DNA of 38,978 nucleotides from Methyloglobulus morosus KoM1. Its GTDB lineage: Bacteria; Pseudomonadota; Gammaproteobacteria; Methylococcales; Methylomonadaceae. Made by a program: the position numbers and the translations under genes. Below the pieces are notes generated by a model. It was not told where the DNA came from, made no database searches, and worked only from the letters and a program-made list of their open reading frames with translations. Where the stretch lies: NCBI RefSeq assembly GCF_000496735.2, contig NZ_AYLO01000108.1, positions 1 to 38,978 of the forward strand, given 5' to 3'. Every line of letters begins with the position of its first letter. Positions within the stretch are counted from its first letter, which is position 1. Positions 11,538-21,130 of this stretch are shown piece after piece.

Positions 11538-12908
11538 ATGACGATTACCACTATCATTCTGGCGGCGGGCAAAGGTACGCGCATGCGGTCTGCACTCCCC
11601 AAAATCATGCATAAAATAGCCGACAGGTCGTTGTTGGAACATGTTTACGGCATGAGCAGACAACTCACTGAAAATAAGGTCAAGATCGTTTTTGGGCATG
11701 GCGGTGATTTGGTCAAGGAAAGCCTAAAACAGCTAGAAGCTAGCTGGATAGAACAAAGACAGCAATTAGGCACGGGTCATGCGGTAATGCAGGTTGCCGA
11801 CCAAATAGATGGCAGGGATACCGTACTGATCTTGTATGGCGATGTCCCTTTATTAAAGCTTGAAACAATAAAAATGCTATTGGCGAATGTCGGTGACAAG
11901 TCGCTAGGCTTACTTACCGTCAACCTGACCGACCCTAAAGGTTACGGTAGGATAATTAGGGATTCCCACGGTCAAGTACAAAAAATTGTCGAAGAAAAAG
12001 ATGCCACCAATGACGAAAAACTCATCAAGGAAGTCAATACGGGCATCATGGCGGTTAAAGGGGACAAGCTAAAGTCCTGGTTAACCCAATTAAAGAATGA
12101 CAATGCCCAAGGCGAATATTATTTGACCGGCATCATCGAACTGGCAGTGGCTGAACACATTCGGATTATTACCAACCATCCCCATTCAGAAGATGAAGTT
12201 ATGGGCGTAAACAACCGGATGCAACTTAGTCATTTGGAAAGAGTCTATCAGCGGGAACAGGCGGTACGCTTAATGGAGCAAGGTGTTACTTTTCGCGACC
12301 CCGCGCGGTTTGATTTAAGGGGCAGCATCGAATCTTTAGGGCAAGACATTGAGATAGACATCAATGTTATTCTGGAAGGAAAAAATAACTTAGGCAGCAA
12401 CATCGTTATCGGTGCAAATACGCGAATCAAGAATTCCATTATTGGGGATAATGTAGAAATTCTTGATAACTGTTTCATCGAGAATGCCGTTATCGGCCCA
12501 GGTAGCCGTATCGGCCCATTCGCCAGATTACGTCCCGAGACCGTGTTGGGGACAAACGTCCATATCGGCAATTTTGTGGAAATTAAGAAGTCAGACGTAG
12601 CAGACAAAAGCAAAATCAACCATTTAAGTTATATAGGCGATACAACGGTAGGCAGCAACGTCAATATTGGTGCGGGGACGATCACTTGCAATTATGACGG
12701 GGCCAACAAATATAGGACAGTAATTGAAGACGGCGCCTTCATCGGTTCGGACACGCAATTGATCGCGCCTGTCACGGTTGGCAAGAATGCCACGATAGGT
12801 GCTGGTTCAACCATTACAAAAGACAGCCCTGAAAACCAACTGACCTTGAGCCGCGCAAAACAGGTTTCGGTTGCGGGGTGGCAACGACCAGTCAAAAAAG
12901 TAAGCTAA
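11538..12908 (+). CDS. glmU: bifunctional UDP-GlcNAc pyrophosphorylase / glucosamine-1-phosphate acetyltransferase
   Basis: Makes UDP-GlcNAc from glucosamine-1-phosphate in two steps, supplying peptidoglycan and LPS. It is 456 residues, the E. coli length. The N-terminal nucleotidyltransferase has LAAGKGTRMRSALPK at residues 7-21. The C-terminal half is a left-handed beta-helix of hexapeptide repeats ending in the acetyltransferase site (NVNIGAGTITCNYDGANK). The ribosome site AGGGGGA precedes the ATG. The gene lies 13 nt upstream of glmS, so both hexosamine enzymes are likely co-transcribed. Confidence 0.98.
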   Translation: MTITTIILAAGKGTRMRSALPKIMHKIADRSLLEHVYGMSRQLTENKVKIVFGHGGDLVKESLKQLEASWIEQRQQLGTGHAVMQVADQIDGRDTVLILYGDVPLLKLETIKMLLANVGDKSLGLLTVNLTDPKGYGRIIRDSHGQVQKIVEEKDATNDEKLIKEVNTGIMAVKGDKLKSWLTQLKNDNAQGEYYLTGIIELAVAEHIRIITNHPHSEDEVMGVNNRMQLSHLERVYQREQAVRLMEQGVTFRDPARFDLRGSIESLGQDIEIDINVILEGKNNLGSNIVIGANTRIKNSIIGDNVEILDNCFIENAVIGPGSRIGPFARLRPETVLGTNVHIGNFVEIKKSDVADKSKINHLSYIGDTTVGSNVNIGAGTITCNYDGANKYRTVIEDGAFIGSDTQLIAPVTVGKNATIGAGSTITKDSPENQLTLSRAKQVSVAGWQRPVKKVS

Positions 12909-12921
12909 AAGGATAGATGAT

Positions 12922-14751
12922 ATGTGTGGAATCGTAGGTGGCATCGCGCAAAGAAATGTAGTCCCTATCTTGTTGGAAGGTTTAAAACGGCTTGAATACC
13001 GAGGTTACGATTCGGCGGGGATGGCGGTCATCCACAACCATGAAATTTACAGGAAGCGTGAGCTCGGCAAGGTCAAGGGCTTGGAAGCCTTGTTGCAAGC
13101 CGATCCCATCTCAGGCCATATAGGCATAGCCCATACCCGTTGGGCAACACACGGAAAGCCCAGTACCCAAAATGCCCATCCTCATATCTGTCGCAATAAG
13201 GTGACGGTTGTCCATAACGGCATCATCGAAAACCATGAACAGCTAAGAAGCCAGCAGCTTGAACGAGGCTATGAATTCACTTCGCAAACTGATACCGAAG
13301 TCATCGTCCACCAAATCTATGACGCGCTTGAATCCACAAATGATTTTGTCGGGGCCGTCAAGCAAGCCGTCGCCAAGCTGGAAGGTGCGTATGCCTTGGG
13401 CATATTAAGCACAGGCCACCCCGATACCTTGGTTGCCTGCCGGAAAGGCAGCCCTTTGGTGATTGGGGTAGGGATTGGCGAATACTTCATCGCTTCAGAC
13501 GTGGCGGCTTTGCTCCCAGTCACACAACGGTTTATTTTCCTTGAAGACGGGGATATTGCCGCGATTGGTATCAATGACCTGGTCATCTACGATAAGGATG
13601 ACAACATCGTTAGCCGCCCCATCAAAGACAGCCAACTCACCGCTGAAGCCGCTGAAAAGGGCGAATATCGGCACTACATGCTTAAAGAAATCTATGAGCA
13701 GCCGTTCGCTATTTCGCAAACCTTGGAAGGTCGCTTCATCAATAACCGCTTACAGGAAAACGCCTTTGGGTTTAATGCCCCAGATATTTTCGACAACACT
13801 AAGGCTATTCTTATCTTGGCTTGCGGCACCAGTTACCATGCTGGCCTTGTCGCCCGCTACTGGTTGGAAGAACTGGCACGTGTCCCATGCAGCATCGAAG
13901 TTGCCAGCGAATTCCGTTACCGGAATCCGGTTCTTGCGCCAGACACCTTGGTAGTCACCATTTCCCAGTCTGGTGAAACCGCCGATACTCTGGCTGCCTT
14001 GCAGGAAGCCAAAAAACTGGGTGCCAAGCACTCCTTAACCATTTGCAATGTGCCGGAAAGCTCCTTGGTCAGGGAATCCGATCTCGTTCTGATGACCCGT
14101 GCCGGCCCTGAAATTGGCGTTGCTTCAACTAAAGCCTTCACGACCCAGTTAGTCACCCTGATGCTACTGGTTATTGCGATGGGGCGACGGTTTCAATTAA
14201 GCGATATTATGGAAGCGAAGTTGACTTCGGAATTGTTCGCCTTGCCTGGAAAAATCGAAAAAGTATTGCGGTTAGACAATGAAATCAAGGTGTTGTCCGA
14301 ACAATTCGCGGACAAAGAACATGCCTTATTTCTCGGCAGGGGCACACATTATCCCATTGCGATGGAAGGTGCGTTAAAACTCAAAGAAATTTCCTACATT
14401 CATGCCGAGGCCTATCCTGCCGGAGAATTGAAACACGGGCCGTTGGCGCTTATTGATGCCGATATGCCGGTCATCACCGTTGCCCCAAACAACAGCCTGC
14501 TGGAGAAACTCAAATCCAACATGCAGGAAGTCAGTGCGCGTGGCGGACAGCTAATCGTATTCATGGACGAAACCTTGTCTTCGTCCCCAGATAGCAATGT
14601 CCAAATCCTGAAAATTCCGCAAGTGGACAACGAAATATCGCCGATTGTGTACACGGTGCCGTTGCAGTTACTCTCCTACCACGTCGCCGTCCTAAAAGGC
14701 ACTGATGTCGATCAGCCAAGGAACCTGGCAAAGTCGGTGACGGTGGAGTGA
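12922..14751 (+). CDS. glmS: glutamine-fructose-6-phosphate aminotransferase (isomerizing)
   Basis: First committed enzyme of hexosamine synthesis, converting fructose-6-phosphate and glutamine to glucosamine-6-phosphate. It is 609 residues, as in E. coli. The N-terminal glutaminase begins MCGIVGGIAQ with the nucleophile Cys2, and EYRGYDSAGMAV follows. Two SIS domains carry LACGTSYHAGL and ISQSGETADTLAAL. The C-terminus ends in the conserved DVDQPRNLAKSVTVE, which is also the sequence that TnsD of Tn7-like elements recognises in DNA. The AAGGAT ribosome site precedes the ATG. The stop codon is separated by a single base from the stop of the convergent druA remnant. Confidence 0.98.
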   Translation: MCGIVGGIAQRNVVPILLEGLKRLEYRGYDSAGMAVIHNHEIYRKRELGKVKGLEALLQADPISGHIGIAHTRWATHGKPSTQNAHPHICRNKVTVVHNGIIENHEQLRSQQLERGYEFTSQTDTEVIVHQIYDALESTNDFVGAVKQAVAKLEGAYALGILSTGHPDTLVACRKGSPLVIGVGIGEYFIASDVAALLPVTQRFIFLEDGDIAAIGINDLVIYDKDDNIVSRPIKDSQLTAEAAEKGEYRHYMLKEIYEQPFAISQTLEGRFINNRLQENAFGFNAPDIFDNTKAILILACGTSYHAGLVARYWLEELARVPCSIEVASEFRYRNPVLAPDTLVVTISQSGETADTLAALQEAKKLGAKHSLTICNVPESSLVRESDLVLMTRAGPEIGVASTKAFTTQLVTLMLLVIAMGRRFQLSDIMEAKLTSELFALPGKIEKVLRLDNEIKVLSEQFADKEHALFLGRGTHYPIAMEGALKLKEISYIHAEAYPAGELKHGPLALIDADMPVITVAPNNSLLEKLKSNMQEVSARGGQLIVFMDETLSSSPDSNVQILKIPQVDNEISPIVYTVPLQLLSYHVAVLKGTDVDQPRNLAKSVTVE

Positions 14752-14752
14752 T

Positions 14753-15373
14753 TCAAATTTCAAAATAATTTGGATTAAACCACTTAACTTCTTCTATTAT
14801 TTTATTGTTATTCTTACGTTGTCTAAGCCAGTGTTCTCGCCAATAGTTTGTTAGCGTATTTACATTTTGATTATAAAAATCAAGATAAGTGTCTTTTTGG
14901 TTTAAAAAACTAATTGTGTTTTTAGCATACGGCACAAAATATATTTTCCTTTTAAAAGAATGCATTAATAAATTATCTGGGTTAAATCCTAATAACTCTC
15001 CTGCGTTTCTTATGACTCGCATAGTCCAACTTGGGCCGTCACCAAATTTATTGCTTACAATTATTCCTTGTTCCTTAAGGAAGTCGTTCATGGCTTTAAA
15101 AGTTTCAGTGGTTAGATGCAAAGTACCGTACCCCTTCGTCTCGCCAATTGGTGAATAGAGCAATCTATCTTTAAATTTCAAACGATTATATTGAGAACTT
15201 TTGCCATACAAGCTAGTGGTAAATATTCCTGCTAACTGATTATATTTCGTATCCCTGTATTTTTGATGGAAAAGTTCGCGCACTTCTTTAGAAACAATAA
15301 GATACGATACAAGTTTGCCCCCTAAAAGATAATTGTAAGGTGGTAATGCGCCGATTACATAGGCATCCATCAT
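14753..15373 (-). pseudogene. druA: C-terminal remnant of DruA (DUF4338, Druantia-type anti-phage protein)
   Basis: The 206 residues match the C-terminal part of DUF4338/DruA proteins: YVIGALPPYNYLLGGKLVS at the start, GKSSQYNRLKF and the GETKGYGTLHL stretch in the middle, and FGDGPSWTMRVIRNAGELLG with a basic tail. Family members are several hundred residues long, so the N-terminal part is missing. The frame begins only 6 nt from the broken 3' end of an IS1595-family transposase gene on the same strand, which fits truncation by insertion. The first ATG codons lie within the conserved domain and have no good ribosome site. Base composition is AT-richer than glmS. No other Druantia gene (druB to druE) is nearby. 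Function is probably lost. Confidence 0.72.
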
Positions 15374-15378
15374 GTAAT

Positions 15379-15977
15379 TCAGGTTTTTTGTCCGTGTGTT
15401 GGTGTCCCAACCACTAGCACACAGATCTGTTCGTCGGAGACCCCTCTTTTAGTGGCGCTGCCGCCGCGCTTTCTAGGCGTGCGCCCCAAGTTCCGCTTGC
15501 CCTTGTCCGATTCCAGCAGGTAGGTTTCATCGGCTTCGGTGATGCCGCGCAGCTGGGACGGGCAATCCTGGCTGATCCAGCTTAAGAACCGGTGCCGCCA
15601 ACGGAAACTGGTGTTGCGGTGGATGCCGGTGTCGGCGGCAGCTTGGCGTACGGTCAGCGATTGCTTCACCGCAGCCAAGTAGCCCAGCCATTTTGGCTTG
15701 CCACGAAGCCGTGCCAGGGGCGTTCCGGTCAGGGCATTGAAGGTCTTGTGGCACTGTTGGCAACGGTAACGCTGCAACCCGCCAGCACAACCAAAGCGGT
15801 ACAACTCGGCACTGGCACAATGAGGACAAGACTTTTGCACTCAAAGCAGGCCTCGATCACGTCAAAGACTTTGGCCTCGTCGCTGGCTTGGTTCAATGAA
15901 GCGCTCAACCGTTTGCGCTGATGATGATCCAGCTCCCGAAGGGCGGTGACTAACTGCATGAATTCGCCGTTGTTCAT
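15379..15977 (-). pseudogene. IS1595-family transposase, frameshifted and 3'-truncated
   Basis: Reading from the ATG at 15977 (MNNGEFMQLV, behind a strong GGGAGAG ribosome site) the frame is good to about 15840, where it must shift by -1 near a run of four A to continue into the zinc-ribbon KSCPHCASAEL ... YRCQQCHKTF. Then come a helix-turn-helix-like segment (TVRQAAADTGIHRNT) and the first catalytic acidic residue region ITEADETYLLESDKG. The protein then ends at about residue 200, where the rest of the DDE-type catalytic domain should follow, directly next to the druA remnant. Full-length relatives are about 300 residues. A programmed frameshift is conceivable, but the missing C-terminus makes the copy inactive. 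Terminal inverted repeats were not identified. Confidence 0.75.
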
Positions 15978-16061
15978 GATGCTCTCCCAGAGGAATCCTA
16001 TATAAATCATTCGACTGTAGAAGCAGATGAAAATTCCATATTTAACGGTGACATAGCCTTA

Positions 16062-16230
16062 CTAAATGACCTTACCCGGCTCTTGTGGACACTCGGTTAA
16101 GCGGTTTTTTGTTTCAAAAGCATCTGGGCTGAGGGGGCCTAGTTTTGAGTGAAGCCGTTTGCTATTACAATACTCTTCGCATATTCGAACACATGGCGCT
16201 TGGTTTCGAATAACTGCATTGTCATGAAAA
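16062..16230 (-). pseudogene. degraded C-terminal fragment of an IS3-family transposase
   Basis: On the minus strand the text FETKRHVFEY followed, after a one-base loss near 16180, by YCNSKRLHSKLGPLSPDAFE and a short tail ending TECPQEPGKVI with a stop at 16062 is the well-known C-terminus of IS3-family OrfB integrases (the NSKRLHSxLGxLSP block). Only about 50 codons survive and the frame is broken, so this is a dead remnant. The upstream boundary is approximate. Confidence 0.7.
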
Positions 16231-16250
16231 GGTGTCCTGCTATGTGACTG

Positions 16251-17714
16251 TTAAGAATAAAGATCATGCTTTCCAGGCCGACGCACAGAAGCTGCTACGG
16301 ACGCTCCTCCGGCTAAACTAACCAGCGGTAGCATCCAGGTGTTAAACGCAGGTAGATTTGGTGCAGTGACAGTGAGAAGTAGCAAACCTGCAGCGAAGCT
16401 GATTCCGAGCAATATAGGCCACTGATATGACGGCCAGATGCCAATGCAGGCGAGCGCTACGAGTACGCCTAAAGTGGCAGCAATTCCTGGAAGTTCCTTA
16501 TCTTCATTATCGGACAATGATCCACAGTGAAAGCTATTAGAGGCATGATTTACTGTGGGAACTTGAATGACTCCAGCATGCATTACAGCCGCGATTTGGG
16601 ACTTCGTGAGCGCAAATGAGTAAATACGCACGTCATCAATTGATCCCGAGAAATTGAATTGTTTGGAATCACTTCTTCTGCCGACATAGACCAACCCGCG
16701 AGAACTGCGCTGTACACCGCTTACCGAGCCGAGCAGAAAGCCGTTGTCCAACTCTCCATTCAAGTAAACATCTAGCGTCTGGGCCGCAGCGTTGTAGACT
16801 CCGACCACATGATACCAGGTATTTAGGGCTAGAGAAGTCGCTCCGTAACGTGACATGAGGTTTCCGCATGCATCGGTGAGTTTGAAACCGATCGTGCGCG
16901 ATCCCCTGTCAATCGTTGTGTCCAACTGATACCCACGATCATTTTGGAGCTGTGAAACAATCGCCGCATCATCGACGGGATAAGAACTGGATTTGATCCA
17001 GGCAGTAATCGTCATGTTGCCGGCGAGGCGAAGTACTGTCGAATGTCCAAAGTCGATGTAATTCGTGCCATCAAAAACGGCTGCGTTGCCCATCATGCCA
17101 TTAAGACGTATCGGCTCTTTGCTGAACTTGCCCGTCATTTCGTGCCCGGAAAAATCCAAAACCGTGCGACCGCTATTTTCGTCGAGCTTCCAAAGGGCTT
17201 CGAGAGTCCCTGGTGATGAGGTTCCCCTTGAACTAATGGGGTCGCTAGATAGTGTCCAAACGTAAAGAATCAGCGCGACCGTCAGCAACGCCGCAAATAT
17301 CGCATTCCATCTGCTGATCCGGATCGCAGGCGAACGAATCGTCCAACGCAAGCTCACGAGAGCTCCTAAAGTTGCACCGGATACGTTCGATATCACATCA
17401 GAAACCCCTGGGTATCGGTGCATTATTATTAACTGGCTCGTTTCTGAAAACGTCGAAATCAGTGTGGCGAAGAAGCAGGCTCTCAGCAAACCAAATTCTC
17501 CAAATATAATTCCGATAGGTATGTACCCAATAATATTTGCGATGACATCGGAGACAACAGAAAAATCTTTGAAGGCAAAGCTAAAATTAGCCCCTCCAAG
17601 TGGTCGAAACTCGATCGGAATTGCAGTCGCGGCAAAAACAAGAAAGATCACTGGAAGCATCAACGTGATCCGGACTGTGGAACGGCTGCTATTGGAAAGT
17701 AATTGATAATTCAA
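16251..17714 (-). CDS. VanZ-like membrane protein fused to a LamG (concanavalin A-like) domain
   Basis: A 487-residue protein with three parts. Residues about 15-125 hold hydrophobic segments and the VanZ-family signature (NIIGYIPIGIIFGEFG, then SETSQLIIMHRYPGVSDV). One more membrane helix lies near 135-155. Residues about 185-375 form a LamG domain: ALWKLDENSGRTVLDFSG, NAAVFDGTNYIDFG, MTITAWIKSS, WYHVVGVYNAAAQTLDVYLNG, and SGSIDDVRIYSFALT at its end. The C-terminal 80 residues contain further hydrophobic segments, so the lectin-like domain is predicted to sit outside the membrane between two membrane anchors. VanZ-like proteins often occur near exopolysaccharide genes, but their biochemical role is unsettled. 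The start is uncertain: TTG at 17714 or ATG at 17660. Confidence 0.75.
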   Translation of the reverse strand: MNYQLLSNSSRSTVRITLMLPVIFLVFAATAIPIEFRPLGGANFSFAFKDFSVVSDVIANIIGYIPIGIIFGEFGLLRACFFATLISTFSETSQLIIMHRYPGVSDVISNVSGATLGALVSLRWTIRSPAIRISRWNAIFAALLTVALILYVWTLSSDPISSRGTSSPGTLEALWKLDENSGRTVLDFSGHEMTGKFSKEPIRLNGMMGNAAVFDGTNYIDFGHSTVLRLAGNMTITAWIKSSSYPVDDAAIVSQLQNDRGYQLDTTIDRGSRTIGFKLTDACGNLMSRYGATSLALNTWYHVVGVYNAAAQTLDVYLNGELDNGFLLGSVSGVQRSSRGLVYVGRRSDSKQFNFSGSIDDVRIYSFALTKSQIAAVMHAGVIQVPTVNHASNSFHCGSLSDNEDKELPGIAATLGVLVALACIGIWPSYQWPILLGISFAAGLLLLTVTAPNLPAFNTWMLPLVSLAGGASVAASVRRPGKHDLYS

Positions 17715-18137
17715 TCGGGTACTTCGAAAAATTTGTTACTTTCATGATACCACAAGCTCAGCGCGAAATTCCATGTGGTGGGTAATACTGGACAAAATGA
17801 ATCCTTTTCCTTAATGTTCCAAATAGTGCCATAGGCTTTATGTGGCCTATAGCGATATTTAAAGTATCAAGACATTATGGCCAGTGATTGCTGATGATTA
17901 AAATTCCAGGCTAAGTTTCTTACCATAATCGTAAACCCAACTTAACGGATCAGTCCTAACCCGCCATGACCAATCCATGAGAGCTTGGGTGCTTAGGCAT
18001 TGAAATAAAATGGCAGAACGGGAAGTCATTGAACCCATTTGTTTTTGCATATTTGATTCTTCAAATCAAACTAAAACGACATTTCGAATATGACGCCTAG
18101 TCTATCGCTCAGTTGGCGACAAAAGCTTTAATTAGGA
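17715..18137. other. intergenic region with a possible 50-codon minus-strand ORF
   Basis: No recognisable gene. A minus-strand ORF ends at 17898 and can start at 18050 or 18029 (MTSRSAILFQ ... ending KKLSLEF). It has no recognised homology and only a weak GAAGAA site before the longer start. A small inverted repeat (GCCATAGG/CCTATAGC type, around 17830-17855) lies upstream of the VanZ-LamG gene. I see no promoter that I would defend. Confidence 0.3.
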
Positions 18138-18163
18138 AGCCAGCAATTTCCATATTGCTGGCT
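18138..18163 (-). terminator. hairpin terminator downstream of the UDP-sugar dehydrogenase
   Basis: A perfect 10-bp stem (18138-18147 with 18154-18163, arm AGCCAGCAAT) with 6-nt loop lies 13 nt after the stop of the wbpA-like gene on the minus strand. The following U-tract is broken (TCCTAATTAAAGCTTTT), so efficiency is uncertain. Confidence 0.55.
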
Positions 18164-18175
18164 TAAACCTTATAG

Positions 18176-19480
18176 TTAAGCCTTGAAAATTTGGCTTGAT
18201 TCCCGTAAATAGCGCCCCCTTGTATCAATAATCAGCTTGGCGCTTGATTTAATTAAATCATAATCAAACCTGTCGTGGTCGGTAGCCAACAGGACACAAT
18301 CGTAACCGGCGATTAAATCTTGGCTGAGCTGCACGCTACTTAGGTCGAAGTTGTGTTGTCTCATTTTGGGGAAAATAGGGACATAAGGATCGCTGTACGA
18401 CACTTCCGCGCCAAGATCGCGCAATTTTTCCATCAACACGACTGACGGGGATTCGCGCATATCATCGACGTTCTTCTTATAGGAAATGCCCAACACCAAA
18501 ACGCGGCTGCCATTGATCGATTTCTTCAAGGAATTCAATGCGGCGGTAACCTTGGCTATGACGTAATCCGGCATCGAAGAATTAACTTCCCCAGCCAATT
18601 CGATGAACCGTGTGTGCACCCCGTATTCACGGGCCTTCCAGGTCAAGTAGAAAGGGTCAATCGGGATGCAGTGGCCACCGAGACCCGGCCCAGGATAGTA
18701 AGGCACAAAGCCAAAAGGCTTGGTGGCGGCGGCACGGATGACTTCGTGGATATCGATGCCCATCTTGTCAGCCACCATTTTCATTTCATTGACCAAGCCG
18801 ATATTGACTGCACGGTGAATATTTTCCAGCAGCTTGGTAAGTTCCGCTGCCCGCGTGGAACTGACGGGTACGACCCGATCTATCACTTGGCCGTACAAGG
18901 CCAAGCCAACTTCAAGGCAAGACGGCGTGTAGCCTCCGCACACCTTGGGAATGGTGCGGGTAGTAAAATTGATATTGCCGGGGTCTTCGCGCTCTGGCGA
19001 ATACACCAGGAAAGCATTTTCACCAACTTTAAGCCCCGTGGATTCAATTCTTGGCAACAATTCTTCATCTGTTGTTCCAGGATAAGTCGTGCTTTCCAGG
19101 GAAACGACTTGCCCAGGCCTTAAATAAGGCAATAAGGAATCAGTGGTGTTTGTGACAAAACTTAAGTCAGGTTCGCGGTATTGGTTTAGCGGGGTCGGTA
19201 CACAAAGGATTAGGGCATCGGCTTCAGAAACGCGTGAGAAATGGGTCGTGGCTTCAAAACCGTGGCCTATGGCGTTTTGAATTAAACTTTCCGGGATATG
19301 TTCAATATAACTTTTGCCGGCGTTAAGTACAGTTACCTTTTCTGGGTCAATATCAAAACCGATAACCTTGTAGCCCACCTCGCAAAAACGGATAGTCAGC
19401 GGAAGGCCGACATAGCCTAAACCAACAATTCCAATTATCGCTTGTTTATTTGTTAATTTCTGAGTTAACGAAAATTTCAT
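18176..19480 (-). CDS. wbpA: UDP-N-acetyl-D-glucosamine 6-dehydrogenase (nucleotide-sugar dehydrogenase, WbpA type)
   Basis: Oxidises C6 of a UDP-hexose to the uronic acid with two NAD+, supplying surface polysaccharide synthesis. It is 434 residues. The Rossmann motif is at residues 17-26 ([11 protein letters not shown]), the central helix block carries [18 protein letters not shown], and the catalytic cysteine lies in [16 protein letters not shown]. The [11 protein letters not shown] form and EDPGN variant resemble WbpA/UDP-GlcNAc dehydrogenases more than UDP-glucose dehydrogenases, so the N-acetyl substrate is likely but not certain. It is a stand-alone gene with its own downstream hairpin; no glycosyltransferase is adjacent. 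Confidence 0.85.
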   Translation of the reverse strand: MKFSLTQKLTNKQAIIGIVGLGYVGLPLTIRFCEVGYKVIGFDIDPEKVTVLNAGKSYIEHIPESLIQNAIGHGFEATTHFSRVSEADALILCVPTPLNQYREPDLSFVTNTTDSLLPYLRPGQVVSLESTTYPGTTDEELLPRIESTGLKVGENAFLVYSPEREDPGNINFTTRTIPKVCGGYTPSCLEVGLALYGQVIDRVVPVSSTRAAELTKLLENIHRAVNIGLVNEMKMVADKMGIDIHEVIRAAATKPFGFVPYYPGPGLGGHCIPIDPFYLTWKAREYGVHTRFIELAGEVNSSMPDYVIAKVTAALNSLKKSINGSRVLVLGISYKKNVDDMRESPSVVLMEKLRDLGAEVSYSDPYVPIFPKMRQHNFDLSSVQLSQDLIAGYDCVLLATDHDRFDYDLIKSSAKLIIDTRGRYLRESSQIFKA

Positions 19481-19807
19481 TTTAATACGGCCTTGAAAAA
19501 AATAAGTCTAGTATATTATGCTCTGCATAAGTGACGGAAAAAATTTTTCTCAAAGAAATACGGGATAAGAATTTGTAAGATTTGCACAAATGTTGACGTC
19601 AAGTCAAAACCGAACTTAAATGATTCGGCTATATATTTTTCGTTTTCTTTGTTCTCGACATAGAAAATGGAGCACAGTACGGAAAGGATTTCTGGCAAGG
19701 CTCAAGAATGGCCAATGAACAGGCTAATTGTATATCCCTTATGGGGATTGTCGATGGGATAATGTTCATGCATTACAATTTAATTAATCAGGACTTAGAA
19801 ATCTTCC
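19481..19807. other. divergent intergenic region between wbpA and lhgO
   Basis: AT-rich stretch of 327 nt that should hold both promoters. A minus-strand ORF of 60 codons (19516-19698) has no ribosome site or protein-like composition and was not accepted. No clear -35/-10 pair or operator was found. Confidence 0.5.
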
Positions 19808-21001
19808 ATGAATAAACAAAAATCCTTTCTTGTTATAGGGGGCGGATTAGTGGGTTTGGCTACCGCTTATCGGCTATTGGAGCGTTTTCCGTCGGCTAAG
19901 CTCATTTTGCTGGAAAAAGAAACCAAGGTCGGTATGCATCAAAGCACCCACAATAGCGGTGTTTTACACGCAGGACTTTACTATGCGCCTGGTTCAGCCA
20001 AAGCAAAATTGGCTGTAACCGGTATTAAACAAATGGTTGAGTTCTGCCGTATGGAGCATATCGCTCATGAGATCTGCGGGAAACTTGTTGTTGCTGTAAC
20101 GCCTGAAGAATTGCCGCGTTTGGATGAATTATTCAGGCGCGGCATATCAAACGGGCTGAAAGGGCTCAAGAAGCTTGATAGGGACGAAGCACGAAAACTC
20201 GAACCCAACGTCAATGCACTAGCGGCCGTGCATGTCCCAGAAGAAGGAATAGTCGACTATCGGCAAGTCTGTGACCGAATGGCCGCCATTATCCAAGACC
20301 GTGGCGGACAGATTGTGACTGATGCCAAAGTCGTGCAAATCAACCTCAAGTCTGGCATGTGGTTAACCACCACCAGCACTAAAACCGAATTCACCGGTGA
20401 TTTCTTGGTCAATTGTGCAGGATTATATTGCGACCGTGTCGCTGAACTTGCCGGGGAAAAACGTGAGGTAAGGATTGTTCCATTTCGCGGTGAATATTAC
20501 CTGCTCAAACCTTCGGCAGGGCAGTTGGTGAAAAACTTGGTGTATCCAGTGCCCAATCCAGAATTTCCTTTCTTGGGTGTCCATTTTACCCGGATGATTC
20601 ATGGGGGAGTGGAGGCCGGTCCGAACGCTGTGCTAGCTTTTGCCCGCGAAGGATACCATTTTTCTAAAATCGATAGTCGGGATCTGCTTGATGCGTTACT
20701 GTTTCCTGGGCTTTGGCGTTTTCTTCGTAAATATCCGGCGATGGCCTTTTCAGAATTCGCACAGTCATTGAGTAAAGACCATTTCTGCAAGACACTTCAG
20801 CGGCTTGTACCGGATATACGGATAGATGACTTAGTTCCGGGGCATGCCGGCGTACGCGCCCAAGCCATGAGTGCGACAGGCGATTTGGTCAATGATTTTC
20901 ACTTGGTGGTACGCCACAATGCTATTCACGTGATTAACGCGCCAAGCCCGGCGGCTACGGCTTCACTGGCAATTGGCGAACATATCGTCAACCAGTTGTA
21001 G
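19808..21001 (+). CDS. lhgO: L-2-hydroxyglutarate oxidase/dehydrogenase (FAD-dependent)
   Basis: Flavoprotein that oxidises L-2-hydroxyglutarate to 2-oxoglutarate, passing electrons to the quinone pool. It is 397 residues, close to E. coli LhgO (YgaF). The FAD-binding Rossmann motif VIGGGLVGLATAYRLLER starts at residue 9, and the LLEKETKVGMHQSTHNSGVLHAG block (landmark, about residues 34-56) is diagnostic of the family. The C-terminal VPGHAGVRAQAM and NAPSPAATASLAIGEHI segments complete the FAD pocket. A weak ribosome site precedes the ATG. It is transcribed divergently from wbpA; the neighbours give no further metabolic context. Confidence 0.9.
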   Translation: MNKQKSFLVIGGGLVGLATAYRLLERFPSAKLILLEKETKVGMHQSTHNSGVLHAGLYYAPGSAKAKLAVTGIKQMVEFCRMEHIAHEICGKLVVAVTPEELPRLDELFRRGISNGLKGLKKLDRDEARKLEPNVNALAAVHVPEEGIVDYRQVCDRMAAIIQDRGGQIVTDAKVVQINLKSGMWLTTTSTKTEFTGDFLVNCAGLYCDRVAELAGEKREVRIVPFRGEYYLLKPSAGQLVKNLVYPVPNPEFPFLGVHFTRMIHGGVEAGPNAVLAFAREGYHFSKIDSRDLLDALLFPGLWRFLRKYPAMAFSEFAQSLSKDHFCKTLQRLVPDIRIDDLVPGHAGVRAQAMSATGDLVNDFHLVVRHNAIHVINAPSPAATASLAIGEHIVNQL

Positions 21002-21130
21002 GATTGACATGACGGACGATCCCTAGGTTGTCCAACTTATGTCCAATACTAATTTTACCCGGTAAAAACGAATCTATGTCATCTGGTTCAAGATTATCGT
21101 TCAGCGAGCCCGAACATGACATGAAAAAGG

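Noticed and set aside
14752-14800. Tn7 or Tn7-like element inserted downstream of glmS
   Set aside because: No Tn7 end repeats or tns genes are visible; only the target position and accessory debris are consistent with it.
18614-19123. 169-codon plus-strand ORF inside the UDP-sugar dehydrogenase gene
   Set aside because: Antisense shadow of a well-conserved enzyme; no protein family features.
19516-19698. 60-codon minus-strand ORF between wbpA and lhgO
   Set aside because: Phe/Ile-rich chance frame in AT-rich DNA without a ribosome site, in what should be a divergent promoter region.
21053-21067. 15-bp palindrome TTTTACC-C-GGTAAAA as an operator
   Set aside because: It lies between convergent genes with no promoter nearby, so an operator role is not supported.
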